64,000 nt of DNA from Bacteroidota bacterium. Lineage in GTDB: Bacteria > Bacteroidota > Ignavibacteria > SZUA-365. Positions 9,126 to 17,628 of the stretch are shown here, piece after piece; positions within the stretch are counted from its first letter, which is position 1; each line of letters begins with the position of its first letter. The DNA lies in NCBI GenBank assembly GCA_003246455.1, contig QKAF01000093.1, positions 23,895 through 87,894 on the forward strand, given 5' to 3'. Under the pieces are notes generated by a model. That model was not told the DNA's origin. It searched no databases and saw nothing but the letters and a program-made list of their open reading frames with translations. The position numbers were made by a program, and so were the translations under genes.

Positions 9126-10355
9126 CTAGTTTTTCCGTTTGATGACCACAACCGTCTTGTCATCCGAATATACGCCTTCGGCGCTGAAGGTCTGCACATC
9201 CTGCAGAATCTCGAGGCAGATTTCCTTCGCGCTCATGCCCGCACTGCGCAGAATGACGTCCATGATGCGGCCTTCCTGATATTCGTCGACACCGTTGTTC
9301 GCCTCGCTGATGCCGTCGGTATAGAGCACGAGCACGTCGCCCGGCACGATGTTGGCGTTGGTGACGCTGAAATGCGCGTCGGGAATCAGCCCGATCACCG
9401 GGCCCGTCACGCTCAGTTCCGAGCATGCCTGCGTCTGCGCATGAAAATGGATCGGTTTGCAGTGTCCCGCGTTGGAATACAGCATCAGCCCCTCGTCGCC
9501 GGCGAAAAGCTCGCAGTAGAACAGTGTCAGAAAGCGCTCGTGGGGGAAAATCCGGCGGTTGATGGTGTTGATGCGGCGCAGCATCGACGAGATGCGGCTT
9601 TCGGCTTCGACGCTCATCATCAGCGCCCCGGAGACGAACAGCGCCTGTACGGCGGCGGAGAAGCCCTTGCTCGCCGCGTCGCCGATCGAGACCGCCATGC
9701 GGTCGGGATCGTCGTCGAGCGGGTAGTAATTGAAGAAGTCCCCGCCCACCGTCTTCTCCGGCAGCGAGACACCGTAGAGGTCGTAGCTTCCGAAGGAGAA
9801 TTCGTGTTCCGGAAGGATGCGGCGCTGGAGGTCGCGCGCCATTTCCATTTCCGACAACAGGCTCCTCTTCTCCTCTTCGGAACGTCGGCTCGCGAGCAGC
9901 TGCGTCACCGCCTGCCCGGCGATACTGAGGATGTACTTGAACTCGAGATCGTTCTGGGCGGTGTTGAACGCCATGAGGTATTCGTAGAACGCGATGCCGC
10001 CGATGGACACGCGCACGCCGATCCCTGTCGCCGAGTACTTGATGATGCCCTTCTTGCGAAGGGTGCGGTTCGTCTCATCGGCGAGCACCGTGCGCTTGCG
10101 CGCGACCTGCTCGAACACCGCGTATCCCTTGAGGCGGATCTCGAAACCGATGCCCACCGACTCGATATTCCCGTGTTCGTAGATCAGCCGGTATTTGCGC
10201 TCGCCGGGGAGCAGTTTCCATACGCGTCCGCCGGTGACATCCGTCCGTTCGTTCTGCACGATTTCATCGAGGATGGCGGTCAGCATGGCTTCTTCCGTTT
10301 CGAACTGGCGGGCGCCGATGTTTTCGATCAGGCGGTATAAGGTGCGTTGCGTCAT
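9126..10355 (-). CDS. GAF domain-SpoIIE (RsbU-type) PP2C serine phosphatase
   Basis: This is a 409-residue cytoplasmic signalling phosphatase. Residues ~1-160 form a GAF-like sensor domain, followed by a short coiled linker (SRRSEEEKRSLLSEMEMARD, LQRRILP). A SpoIIE/PP2C catalytic domain fills ~190-409. Metal-binding acidic residues are visible in VGGDFFNYY, SIGDAASKG, VLYTDGISEA and the terminal YSDDKTVVVIKR. LQRRILP is the classical junction motif of RsbU-like enzymes, which dephosphorylate STAS anti-anti-sigma factors. No partner switch genes are nearby, so the substrate is unknown. It lies between the MFS gene (42 bp upstream) and the amidase gene, all on the minus strand and possibly co-transcribed. 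No Shine-Dalgarno is evident before the ATG, which is common in Bacteroidota. Confidence 0.9.
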   Translation of the reverse strand: MTQRTLYRLIENIGARQFETEEAMLTAILDEIVQNERTDVTGGRVWKLLPGERKYRLIYEHGNIESVGIGFEIRLKGYAVFEQVARKRTVLADETNRTLRKKGIIKYSATGIGVRVSIGGIAFYEYLMAFNTAQNDLEFKYILSIAGQAVTQLLASRRSEEEKRSLLSEMEMARDLQRRILPEHEFSFGSYDLYGVSLPEKTVGGDFFNYYPLDDDPDRMAVSIGDAASKGFSAAVQALFVSGALMMSVEAESRISSMLRRINTINRRIFPHERFLTLFYCELFAGDEGLMLYSNAGHCKPIHFHAQTQACSELSVTGPVIGLIPDAHFSVTNANIVPGDVLVLYTDGISEANNGVDEYQEGRIMDVILRSAGMSAKEICLEILQDVQTFSAEGVYSDDKTVVVIKRKN

Positions 10356-10397
10356 GGGGAATTACTGCATCAGTGAAATGGACATGGGTGACGGCGG

Positions 10398-11555
10398 TCA
10401 GTCCCAGAGCGTCATGCGCACGAGAAAGACCACGCCGAGGAGGACAAAGCCCCCGGTCAGGAACGGCCAGGAGGTGCCGAACACCTGGAAGACAAAGGCG
10501 CCCCAGATCGGGCCGAGCACGCGGGCGAGTGCGCCGAGTGACTGGTTGATTCCGAGGATGCCGCCCTGCTGCCGTTCATCGGCATGCCGGGAAATAAGAC
10601 TCAGCGAGCTGGGCGTCATGATGCCGGTCCCGAACGACAGCACCGCCAGCACCGCGAGCAGGCTCCACGTCCCGGGTGCGTAGGGAATGGCCGCGAGTCC
10701 GGCCGATGTGAACGCCGCGCCGACCAGGAACAGCAGGCGCTCGCCATAGCGATGCGTGAGCGTACGGATCAGTCCGCCCTGCGTCACGGCGCCGATAATG
10801 CCGATGAACCCGAACAGGTAGCCCACCTCCCGTTCGCTGAACCCGAATTCCCGCGTCGATATCAGCGGGAAGGTCGCATAGATATTCGCGTAGCCGAAAG
10901 TGATCAGAAAAAAAAGCACGAGCAGCATGCCGATTTTCGGACGCTTGAGCGCGGCGATCAGCAGCGAGAAATCGAACGCCGCGGTGGGCGCGTGCTGTTC
11001 CTCTTTTTTCAGCGATTCCGGCAGCGCGATGATCGCCGTAACCAGCGCGACGGAAGAAAGCAGCGCCGCGGCATACCCCGGCACCGAATAGCCGTACCCG
11101 ACGAGGGCGCCGCCGATGAACGGCCCGAAGACGAAGCCGAGTCCGAACGCCGCCCCGATCAGTCCCATTCCGCGCGCCCGTTCTTCCGGTCGCGTTACGT
11201 CGGAAATATAGGCCTGCGCGGCGGAGATGTTCGCACCGCCCACGCCTCCGAGCAGCCGCGAAAGAAACAGCATTTCAAGGGAATGCGCCATCCCGAACAT
11301 GACGTAGCTGATCGCGGTCAGAATCAGTCCGAGTATGAGGATGGGGCGCCGCCCGAGACGGTCTGACAGCCGGCCCCACACGGGCGTGAATACCAGCTGC
11401 ATGAAGGAAAACGAAGCGACGAGAAAACCGACGGTCACATCGCTGGCGCCGAAGCCCGCTTCCGCGTACGACGGAAGAATGGGGATGACGATGCCGAAAC
11501 CCAGAAGGTCGATGAAAGTGATCAGGAAGATGATCGCGAGAGGAGTTTTTTTCAT
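10398..11555 (-). CDS. MFS transporter of the DHA1/TetA-like drug:H+ antiporter group
   Basis: This 385-residue inner-membrane protein has twelve hydrophobic segments. The start is the ATG at 11555 (MKKTPLAIIFLITFIDLLGFGIVIP); longer readings upstream run into the isocitrate dehydrogenase gene in the wrong frame. Motif D1 is seen in DLLGFGIVIPILPSYAE and the loop 2-3 motif A in GRLSDRLGRRPILILG. Motif C-like glycine-rich GFVFGPFIGGAL lies in helix 5. This places it among 12-TM proton-driven drug exporters resembling TetA; the actual substrate cannot be read from sequence. AGGAG lies upstream in the 23-bp gap after the dehydrogenase stop, so the pair is probably one transcript. Confidence 0.9.
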   Translation of the reverse strand: MKKTPLAIIFLITFIDLLGFGIVIPILPSYAEAGFGASDVTVGFLVASFSFMQLVFTPVWGRLSDRLGRRPILILGLILTAISYVMFGMAHSLEMLFLSRLLGGVGGANISAAQAYISDVTRPEERARGMGLIGAAFGLGFVFGPFIGGALVGYGYSVPGYAAALLSSVALVTAIIALPESLKKEEQHAPTAAFDFSLLIAALKRPKIGMLLVLFFLITFGYANIYATFPLISTREFGFSEREVGYLFGFIGIIGAVTQGGLIRTLTHRYGERLLFLVGAAFTSAGLAAIPYAPGTWSLLAVLAVLSFGTGIMTPSSLSLISRHADERQQGGILGINQSLGALARVLGPIWGAFVFQVFGTSWPFLTGGFVLLGVVFLVRMTLWD

Positions 11556-11578
11556 GCGTGCGCTGGCGGCTGGCCGCG

Positions 11579-12601
11579 TCAGGAAAGCCGTGCCATCTCC
11601 TCGACGATGTGGGAAGCCATCTCGTCGGTGCCGACGAAGTTGACCGGATTGAGATCGCGCGTTACCGCGCTGCCCTGTTGAATGACGTTGGCGACGGCGC
11701 GTTCCACCTTGCGCGCGGCTTCCATTTCCCCGAGATGGTCGAGCATCAGGGCCGCCGCGAGGATGAGCGCCGTGGGATTGGCGATGTTCATGCCCGCAAT
11801 GTCCGGGGCCGAACCGTGCACGGCTTCGAAGATCGCGTGCTCGTTGCCGATATTCGCCCCGGGGGCGAGCCCGAGACCGCCGACGAGTCCCGATGCGAGA
11901 TCGGACAGGATGTCGCCGAAGAGGTTGGTGGTGACGATCACGTCGAACTGGTGGGGATTCATCACCATCTGCATGCACATGTTGTCGATGATCTTGTCTT
12001 CGAAGGTGATGTCGGGATACTCTCTTGCCACGCGGTGGGAAATGTCGAGAAACATCCCGCTGGTGAACTTCAGGATGTTGGCCTTGTGCACCGCGGTGAT
12101 TTTCTTCCGTCCCTGTTTCGCGGTCCACTCGAACGCCGCACGGATGATGCGCTCGCAGCCCGCGCGGGTTACGATGCCGATCATCTCCGCTGCACTGCGT
12201 CGGCTGTCGATGTAATGCTCGAGCCCGCTGTACAGCCCTTCGGTGTTTTCCCGGAAAATGACCATGTCGAGGTTATGGTAGAGGCTCCGGACGCCCTCGA
12301 AGGATTTCGCGGGACGGATATTCTGATAGAGATCGAATTCCCGCCGCAGGGCAACGTTGATGCTTTTGAACCCGGTTCCTACCGGCGTGGTGAGGGGACC
12401 CTTCAGCGCAACGCGATGCTCCCGGATGGCATCGACGACGCGGTCGGGCAGCGGCGTGCCCTCCGTCTTCAGCGTGCTGACACCTGCCTCGAACTCGAGC
12501 CATTCGATGTCACAGCCGGTGGCGTCGACGACCGTACGCGCGGCGGACGTGATATCCGGCCCGATTCCGTCCCCGGGAATAACGACAACTGTATGTTTCA
12601 T
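11579..12601 (-). CDS. NAD-dependent isocitrate dehydrogenase (IDH3/IMDH-like beta-decarboxylating dehydrogenase)
   Basis: This 340-residue cytoplasmic enzyme starts at the ATG at 12601; longer frames upstream are antisense to the lipoprotein gene. Family motifs are present: VIPGDGIGPDI at the N-terminus, LKGPLTTPVG, LYQNIRPAKS, VIFRENTEGLYSG, the catalytic Lys region VHKANILK, the Mg-binding NLFGDILSD, and EAVHGSAPDIAG in the nucleotide loop. The short length and GTGFKSIN/EHYID pattern fit NAD-type isocitrate dehydrogenase of the TCA cycle better than 3-isopropylmalate dehydrogenase (about 360 residues), although homoisocitrate dehydrogenase remains possible. It is the first gene of the minus-strand run leading to the MFS, phosphatase and amidase genes. 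Confidence 0.85.
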   Translation of the reverse strand: MKHTVVVIPGDGIGPDITSAARTVVDATGCDIEWLEFEAGVSTLKTEGTPLPDRVVDAIREHRVALKGPLTTPVGTGFKSINVALRREFDLYQNIRPAKSFEGVRSLYHNLDMVIFRENTEGLYSGLEHYIDSRRSAAEMIGIVTRAGCERIIRAAFEWTAKQGRKKITAVHKANILKFTSGMFLDISHRVAREYPDITFEDKIIDNMCMQMVMNPHQFDVIVTTNLFGDILSDLASGLVGGLGLAPGANIGNEHAIFEAVHGSAPDIAGMNIANPTALILAAALMLDHLGEMEAARKVERAVANVIQQGSAVTRDLNPVNFVGTDEMASHIVEEMARLS

Positions 12602-12730
12602 GTGTTTTTCGGAATAATCCTGTGGATGGAGACTGCTATAAAAGTATTGAGAGACGCCGCGAAATTCAAGGCGGGAGGTGCAGGTTCTTTCTATATTACA
12701 GCACCAACATACGAATAATCTGGTAAACGG

Positions 12731-13690
12731 ATGTCCCGGTTCCCCCGACTCGTCGCCCCCGCGGTCACAGCATTCTCGATCCTCGCCCTTCTCGTCGGCC
12801 TCAGTTCCCTCGAGGCGTGTTCGAACGAGGATCCCCCGACGACGGCGGGGCCTCCGGAGGACAGTCTCCACGGCATGGCATACGCCGCTCCGGCGACCCT
12901 GTGTACGATCGCGGATGTCCGGCTCACCGAGATTTCCGGCATCGCGCCGTCGCGCCTGCGCGACGGACTGTACTGGTTCCATAACGACAGCGGCGGCGAT
13001 GCCGCGCTCTTCGCGATCGACACCACGGGCGTCACGCGGGCGGTGTGCACGCTCACCGGCACGACCAATCGCGACTGGGAAGACCTGGCGTCGGTCGTTC
13101 TCGAGGGAAAGGCCTGGCTGTACGTCGGCGATATCGGCGACAACGACAAAAAATACTCCTCCGTGACGGTCTCCCGCATCCCCGAACCGCCGGTGGGAAC
13201 GGAATGGCGCGACAGCGCGCTGGTCGCCGCCGCCGAAAGCGCGGTTTTCCGCTACCCGGACGGCGCCAGGGATTGCGAAGCGCTCATGGTGGACCCGCGA
13301 GACGGAAGGATTTTTCTCCTCGACAAAAGCGGGACCTCCTGCGGCGTGTATGCGGCCTCCTGGCCCGGGAACGGGAACGAGGCGGAACTTCAGCGCGTCG
13401 CGACCTTCCGTCCGCCGTTCGAATTCTCCCTCTGGCGCCTCGTGACCGGGGCGGACATCAATCCCGACACCCGGCGTGTCGCCGTGCGCACGTACAGCAC
13501 GGTGCTCGAATACGTCGCGCCGGCGGGCACCGCTCCCGCCGCGCTTTTCGACAGCACCGCCGCGTTCAGCATCAGCACTCCCGGGCTGACCCAGGCGGAA
13601 GCCGTCTGCTACAGCCGGGATGGCCGGGACATTCTCACCACGTCCGAGGGCGTCAATCCCCCGCTGCTTATCATCCGCCGCACCGAATAG
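12731..13690 (+). CDS. Putative lipoprotein, beta-propeller-like, unknown function
   Basis: This 319-residue exported protein has a hydrophobic signal segment ending in a lipobox-like SLEAC near residue 30, followed by Ser-Asn, so it is probably lipid-anchored. The mature part has repeated beta-type blocks: LTEISGIAPSRLRDG, FHNDSGGDAALFAID, NRDWEDLASV, LYVGDIGDNDKKY and LTQAEAVCYSRDG. The 'DWEDLA...GDIGDN' signature recurs in uncharacterised secreted propeller proteins, so a six-bladed propeller is a reasonable fold guess. I do not recognise a catalytic site. The gene is divergent from the isocitrate dehydrogenase gene with a 129-bp shared upstream region. Confidence 0.75.
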   Translation: MSRFPRLVAPAVTAFSILALLVGLSSLEACSNEDPPTTAGPPEDSLHGMAYAAPATLCTIADVRLTEISGIAPSRLRDGLYWFHNDSGGDAALFAIDTTGVTRAVCTLTGTTNRDWEDLASVVLEGKAWLYVGDIGDNDKKYSSVTVSRIPEPPVGTEWRDSALVAAAESAVFRYPDGARDCEALMVDPRDGRIFLLDKSGTSCGVYAASWPGNGNEAELQRVATFRPPFEFSLWRLVTGADINPDTRRVAVRTYSTVLEYVAPAGTAPAALFDSTAAFSISTPGLTQAEAVCYSRDGRDILTTSEGVNPPLLIIRRTE

Positions 13691-13802
13691 GGTAAAATTC
13701 CGGTACCTGCGCCGACGCACCGTGTGAGACGAAACCTCGCAAACGCCGGCTCGTACTTTCATGCACGTGGTCACCCCCACAACATCATGCATGGAGGCAG
13801 GT

Positions 13803-14291
13803 ATGTCATCGCTCATCATCGTCCTGTCGCTGTTCCTGTTGATGCCTGCGCAGCTCTTTTCACAGAAAGGGCCCGACCGACTCGACGGACGGCAGATACA
13901 ACTGCTCACGGAAAACATCACGCACAACCTCTCGCTCGATTCCGACGAGATCAAGGCGAACACGCTGCAGCTGCTGATCGACCTTGACGCCACGCATCCG
14001 GAAGTACCGCTCGATTTCGCGGTCATTCCCGTCATGCGCATCCTGAAGCGGCATGCGGATGAAGGAATGCGCATTCTCTCCGCGGTCACCCTGCAGCACA
14101 TCGGCGGCGAGCGCGCGCGCTTCGCCGTGCGGCGTCGGGCCGCGTACGATGCCTCCGATCGTGTCGCGCGGCATTGCGCCCGGCTCGCCCGCTTCTGGGA
14201 TATGGACGTCATGGCCCTGGATGCCCTGGCACAGACCGCGGTCCGCCCGGCGGCGGACTCTCCGGTCCCCGGTTCCCCTGACCTCGAGTGA
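13803..14291 (+). CDS. Small secreted protein, paralogue of the next gene
   Basis: The chosen start is ATG 13803, where GGAGG lies just upstream and a signal peptide follows at once (MSSLIIVLSLFLLMPAQLFS|Q); longer readings begin with non-signal sequence. The 162-residue product is all-helical in appearance, with QLLTENITHNLSL, NTLQLLIDLDATHP, FAVIPVMRIL and ARFAVRRRAAYDASDRVARHCARLARFW. These blocks align with the following gene (NQKSLIETNVLANL, TMQLLIDLKKTYP, FAVLPMMETL, GRFAVERRAEYDSNDRVARHCAMLVRNW), so the two are a tandem duplication. The helical pairs resemble HEAT-type repeats. Function is unknown; the periplasm is the likely location. Confidence 0.75.
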   Translation: MSSLIIVLSLFLLMPAQLFSQKGPDRLDGRQIQLLTENITHNLSLDSDEIKANTLQLLIDLDATHPEVPLDFAVIPVMRILKRHADEGMRILSAVTLQHIGGERARFAVRRRAAYDASDRVARHCARLARFWDMDVMALDALAQTAVRPAADSPVPGSPDLE

Positions 14292-14309
14292 ATCGGGCGA
14301 ATCCGTTCG

Positions 14310-14350
14310 CGGGGACGAATAAAATATTATTTCGATTTTTTTCGTCCCCG
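14310..14350. other. Perfect 10-bp inverted repeat with AT-rich loop between the two small paralogues
   Basis: CGGGGACGAA at 14310-14319 is mirrored by TTCGTCCCCG at 14341-14350, around a 21-base AT-rich centre containing TAAAATATTATT. It begins 18 bases after the stop of the upstream paralogue. It may be a terminator-like hairpin for that gene or a promoter/operator of the next; no T-run follows directly. Confidence 0.5.
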
Positions 14351-14427
14351 GCGAAACTTCACGAAATGCCCCCCGTACACAGACCCAGTTGCTGTTACTA
14401 CACGATAGAATCACTGGAGATACCACG

Positions 14428-14886
14428 ATGAAAAAGTCCCTGTCCGTATACGCCCTGATGCTCGCGCTCGTCGCGCTTCCGCTCACCGCCGCCGTCGCCC
14501 AGGATGCGCGCCCCCTCACCGAGAATCAGAAGAGCCTGATCGAAACCAACGTGCTCGCGAATCTCGAAAGCCCTTCGATGGAAGTGCGTGCCGGGACCAT
14601 GCAGCTGCTGATCGATCTGAAGAAAACGTATCCGAAATTCGACATCGGCTTCGCGGTACTCCCCATGATGGAAACCCTCAAGAGCGATGAAAAAGCGGAA
14701 TTTCGCATCCTGGCCGCCCTCGCACTCTACCATCTCGACTCGGAACTCGGACGCTTCGCCGTCGAGCGCCGCGCGGAATATGACAGCAACGATCGCGTTG
14801 CACGCCACTGCGCCATGCTCGTCCGCAACTGGGGCAAGGCCACCGTCTCGACGGACCTGATCGCCGAAGCCCGCCGCACCTTCTGA
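14428..14886 (+). CDS. Small secreted HEAT-like protein, paralogue of the preceding gene
   Basis: This 152-residue exported protein starts at ATG 14428, with TGGAGA upstream and an immediate signal peptide (MKKSLSVYALMLALVALP...AVA|Q). The upstream ATG at 14389 lacks a signal sequence. The mature part is helical and shares the block order of the upstream gene, about 40% identical by eye, including VARHCA near the C-terminus. A strong intrinsic terminator follows at 14952. No domain of known function is recognised. The repeat-like helices suggest a small scaffold or stress protein in the periplasm; that is only inference. Confidence 0.75.
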   Translation: MKKSLSVYALMLALVALPLTAAVAQDARPLTENQKSLIETNVLANLESPSMEVRAGTMQLLIDLKKTYPKFDIGFAVLPMMETLKSDEKAEFRILAALALYHLDSELGRFAVERRAEYDSNDRVARHCAMLVRNWGKATVSTDLIAEARRTF

Positions 14887-14951
14887 GACTGCGCGCCCCG
14901 GGCGAACCCGCCTGCGAAATCTGAAGGACAACTACTTCGATGACATAGATT

Positions 14952-14979
14952 GACCCGCCATCCGGCGGGTCTTTTTTTT
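14952..14979 (+). terminator. Intrinsic terminator
   Basis: An eight-bp perfect stem, GACCCGCC / GGCGGGTC around an ATCC loop, is followed by eight T residues. It ends the transcript of the small secreted paralogues. Confidence 0.9.
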
Positions 14980-15065
14980 CTCCCCTGCGCGTGCAGGCGC
15001 CGGCGGCAGCCGTCCTTGCAAATTCGCGGGGATCTGCGTACATAGGGGAAAAAGGAGCTGCACGT

Positions 15066-16226
15066 ATGAGATCTCATGATTCAGGACGCCGACGTTTTCT
15101 CACGACGCTCGCTACGGGGACGGCCGCCGCGGCCCTCCTCCCCGCGATATCCCTTCCCGCCCGTGCGGGAGACGACAAGCCGGCCACGAACATCGACGAG
15201 GCGCTGAAACACCCCCGGACGCCGCAGTCGATGCCCGGCAGATACCCGGGACGTGTCGTGGAAACCTACGATCCGGCCTCGGTGCACGACGGCGCGCCGG
15301 TCGGCGAACGTGCGAATCTCATGCTCGAGCGCGCCATGCTCGAACTCACGGGCGCTGCCACCCTTCGCGAGGCATGGCTGCAGTTCGTGACGCCCGACGA
15401 CATCATCGGCCTGAAAGTCAATCCGGTCGCGGGGAAACTGCTCTCGACATCGCTCGAGGTGACGGAGGCCGTCATCAGCCAGCTTGAAGCCGCGGGCATT
15501 CCGCGAAAAAACATCGTGATCTGGGACCGCCGCGAATTCGAACTGCATGATGCCGGGTTCACCGCGGAACGCTTTCCGGGTATCCGCATCCGCGGCACCG
15601 AGTGCAAGGACGAAAACGACTCCTTCTATGATGCGGAGGGAAAGCTGTACGGCGAAAAGCGCATCGACAAGGACTGGTACTACTGGGCGGACTGCGAAGA
15701 ATCGTACGACGAGGAGACGCTCCCCTACATGATCAATGAAGGGAAACACTCCTATTTCTCGCGCATCGTCACCGAGGAACTGACGAAAATCATCAACATC
15801 CCGGTGCTCAAGAACGCCGGACCGACCGTCACGCTCTGCCTGAAAAACCTTGCATACGGTGCGATTTCCAACACGGCGCGCCTCCACAAGCCGCTCTGGG
15901 CCGAAACCTGCGCGCAGGTGCCCTGCTTCCCGCCGCTGCGGGACAAGGTCGTTCTGAACGTCGTCGACGGATTGATCGGGTGCTATCACGGCGGACCGGG
16001 AGCCAACCCGCAGTTCATCATCCCCTACCATCGCCTGCTCGTGGGCAGCGATCCCGTCGCGGTCGATCGTGTTGGATACGAGATCGTCCTCGCGAAACGC
16101 CTCGAGATGGCCGTGCAGAAGGAACCCTCACCGAAGGGAACCGGATTCCTTGAAATGGCGGCAGGATACAAGCTCGGCATCGCCGATCCTGCGAAGATCA
16201 CCCATACCCGACTGGACCTTTCATGA
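15066..16226 (+). CDS. Tat-exported DUF362 domain protein
   Basis: The chosen start is ATG 15066, preceded by AAGGAG, rather than further upstream. The N-terminus carries a twin-arginine signal (GRRRFLTTLATGTAAAALLP), indicating export of a folded and possibly cofactor-bearing protein. The 386-residue product matches the DUF362 family: LKVNPVAGKLLST, NIVIWDRREFELHDAGF, INIPVLKNAGPTVTLCLKN, GLIGCYHGGPGANPQ and the GSDPVAVDRVGYEIV block near the C-terminus. Family members are often linked to Fe-S or redox proteins, but their reaction is not known. The next gene overlaps by four bases (ATGA), so translation is coupled. Confidence 0.85.
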   Translation: MRSHDSGRRRFLTTLATGTAAAALLPAISLPARAGDDKPATNIDEALKHPRTPQSMPGRYPGRVVETYDPASVHDGAPVGERANLMLERAMLELTGAATLREAWLQFVTPDDIIGLKVNPVAGKLLSTSLEVTEAVISQLEAAGIPRKNIVIWDRREFELHDAGFTAERFPGIRIRGTECKDENDSFYDAEGKLYGEKRIDKDWYYWADCEESYDEETLPYMINEGKHSYFSRIVTEELTKIINIPVLKNAGPTVTLCLKNLAYGAISNTARLHKPLWAETCAQVPCFPPLRDKVVLNVVDGLIGCYHGGPGANPQFIIPYHRLLVGSDPVAVDRVGYEIVLAKRLEMAVQKEPSPKGTGFLEMAAGYKLGIADPAKITHTRLDLS

Positions 16227-17116
16227 GCAGACACGTTCTTTTCCTCATTCTCCTCTGCGCCGCGTTCGGCAATCCCCTGCACGGAGGCACGCGTGCTCAC
16301 CTCCGTCAGCATGCCGCGCCCGCGCCTCCCGCTCCGCTGCAGCTCGTCGCGAAGGACGTTCCGGGCTGGGAGATCGGCACACCGGAGCGCTACAGTGCGA
16401 AGGAGCTGTACGGATACATCAACGGCGGAGCGGAAATCTATCTCGAATACGGGTTCCGCCAGGTGACCGGGCAGCGCTGCACGCAGAAGTCGCACGAACT
16501 GCAGGTGGATATCTATGAAATGGTGAATCCCGAAGCGGCGTTCGGCATGTTCTCGGTCCTGCGCGGCCGCTGCGGGGCCACCCTGCCCGGGACGGAGTGG
16601 CACTGCGTCACGCCCCAGCAGATCCTGTTCGCCAAGGGGGCGTACCTGGTGTCGATCGTCCCGTACGACAGGGCAGCGGAAACGCGTACCGCGGCGATGC
16701 AGGCGGCCAAATCTCTCGTATCGCGCATCCGCGGCGCGCAGTTCCGTATCCCGCCGGCATACAAAGGCGCGCCGTTGTCGACATCGCAGAAAAGCCTGCG
16801 CTACATCCATGGTCCCCTGGCGCTGCAGAGCGTGCTCGATGAATGGACGCCCTGGCTCGACGGCATCGATCGATTCGAGATGTATCACGCCGTTGCCGGC
16901 GACGGCGCACGAAGCACCGAAGCGGTGACGCTGAAATTTCGTTCGCGGCATGACGTGGAGCGCTTTCTGAAACAATGCGGCGCTCCGGCGGAAGCTGACA
17001 AATCCGGGTGGCGCGTCGACGGGAAACGGGATTTCGCAGTGCGCGAGAAAGGCGGACAGACGATCTTTATCCTGCGCGGGACGCAGATGGAAACGCTGCG
17101 GAAAACCTGGCGCTGA
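16223..17116 (+). CDS. Exported DUF6599-like protein
   Basis: This 297-residue protein has a signal peptide (MSRHVLFLILLCAAFG...) and overlaps the DUF362 gene by ATGA. Recognisable blocks are the N-terminal Y-x-x-KELYGYINGGAEIYLEYGF, DIYEMVNPEAAFGMFS, ILFAKGAYLVSIVPYD and a C-terminal half repeating a similar alpha/beta arrangement (TLKFRSRHDVERFL). 'YINGGAE.Y..YGF' is typical of the DUF6599 family, which commonly sits beside DUF362 genes. Function is unknown; the pairing suggests the two act together in the periplasm. Confidence 0.7.
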   Translation: MSRHVLFLILLCAAFGNPLHGGTRAHLRQHAAPAPPAPLQLVAKDVPGWEIGTPERYSAKELYGYINGGAEIYLEYGFRQVTGQRCTQKSHELQVDIYEMVNPEAAFGMFSVLRGRCGATLPGTEWHCVTPQQILFAKGAYLVSIVPYDRAAETRTAAMQAAKSLVSRIRGAQFRIPPAYKGAPLSTSQKSLRYIHGPLALQSVLDEWTPWLDGIDRFEMYHAVAGDGARSTEAVTLKFRSRHDVERFLKQCGAPAEADKSGWRVDGKRDFAVREKGGQTIFILRGTQMETLRKTWR

Positions 17117-17133
17117 CCGCCCCGGCCGTAAAT

Positions 17134-17168
17134 AAAAACGCTCCTGCAATTCCAGCAGGAGCGTTTTT
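17134..17168. terminator. Bidirectional intrinsic terminator
   Basis: A 14-bp perfect stem (AAAAACGCTCCTGC / GCAGGAGCGTTTTT) with a 7-base loop gives a T-run on both strands. It separates the converging DUF6599-like and rhodanese genes. Confidence 0.92.
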
Positions 17169-17209
17169 CATTTACGGGATGATCGAGCCGCGGCGACACG
17201 CCGCACAGT

Positions 17210-17626
17210 TCATCGGTTTTTCGCGCCGAACGCCGCGCGCCAGGCACGCATGCCGCCGGAGACGTTGAATGCATCGAAGCCCTTGTCGCGAAGGATGCGT
17301 GTCGCGACCCCGGAACGGTTGCCGCTCCGGCAGATGACATACACCTGCGACTTATCGTATTTTTTCAGTTCGCCGAGCCGCTGCTCGAGTTCCTGAACGG
17401 GGATGTTGATGACGCCGTCGATTTTCCCGAGCTCGCCGACGAGTTCGGGTCCTGTCCGCACGTCGAGAACGACCAGGTTTTTATCCTTCGCGAGCTTTTT
17501 CTGCAATTCCTTGACAGACACCTCACCTCCGGATTCTCCGGTTGAACAGGCGCAGATCATCGGGACAAACGCGAGAATCAGGAGCAGTGCGGCAATCCAT
17601 GATTTCGTTGTGCTGAAGTTTTTCAT
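17210..17626 (-). CDS. Rhodanese-domain lipoprotein
   Basis: This 138-residue protein has a signal sequence ending in a lipobox-like ICAC-S around residue 26, then a single rhodanese domain. The active-site loop is ICRSGNRSGVAT with the catalytic Cys about residue 98, after LVVLDVRTGPEL and GVINIPVQEL. It probably handles sulfane sulfur in the periplasm; the cognate donor is unknown. The start at 17626 is two bases after the stop of the FmdB gene, and the three-gene order DUF6132-FmdB-rhodanese argues for one operon. Confidence 0.88.
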   Translation of the reverse strand: MKNFSTTKSWIAALLLILAFVPMICACSTGESGGEVSVKELQKKLAKDKNLVVLDVRTGPELVGELGKIDGVINIPVQELEQRLGELKKYDKSQVYVICRSGNRSGVATRILRDKGFDAFNVSGGMRAWRAAFGAKNR

Positions 17627-17628
17627 GG

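Noticed and set aside
11556..12128. Upstream extension of the MFS frame
   Set aside because: It is an out-of-frame reading of the dehydrogenase gene; the transporter begins at MKKTPLA at 11555.
12602..14212. Upstream extension of the isocitrate dehydrogenase frame to 877 codons
   Set aside because: The extra part is antisense to the lipoprotein and small secreted genes; the dehydrogenase N-terminus with GDGIGPDI begins at 12601.
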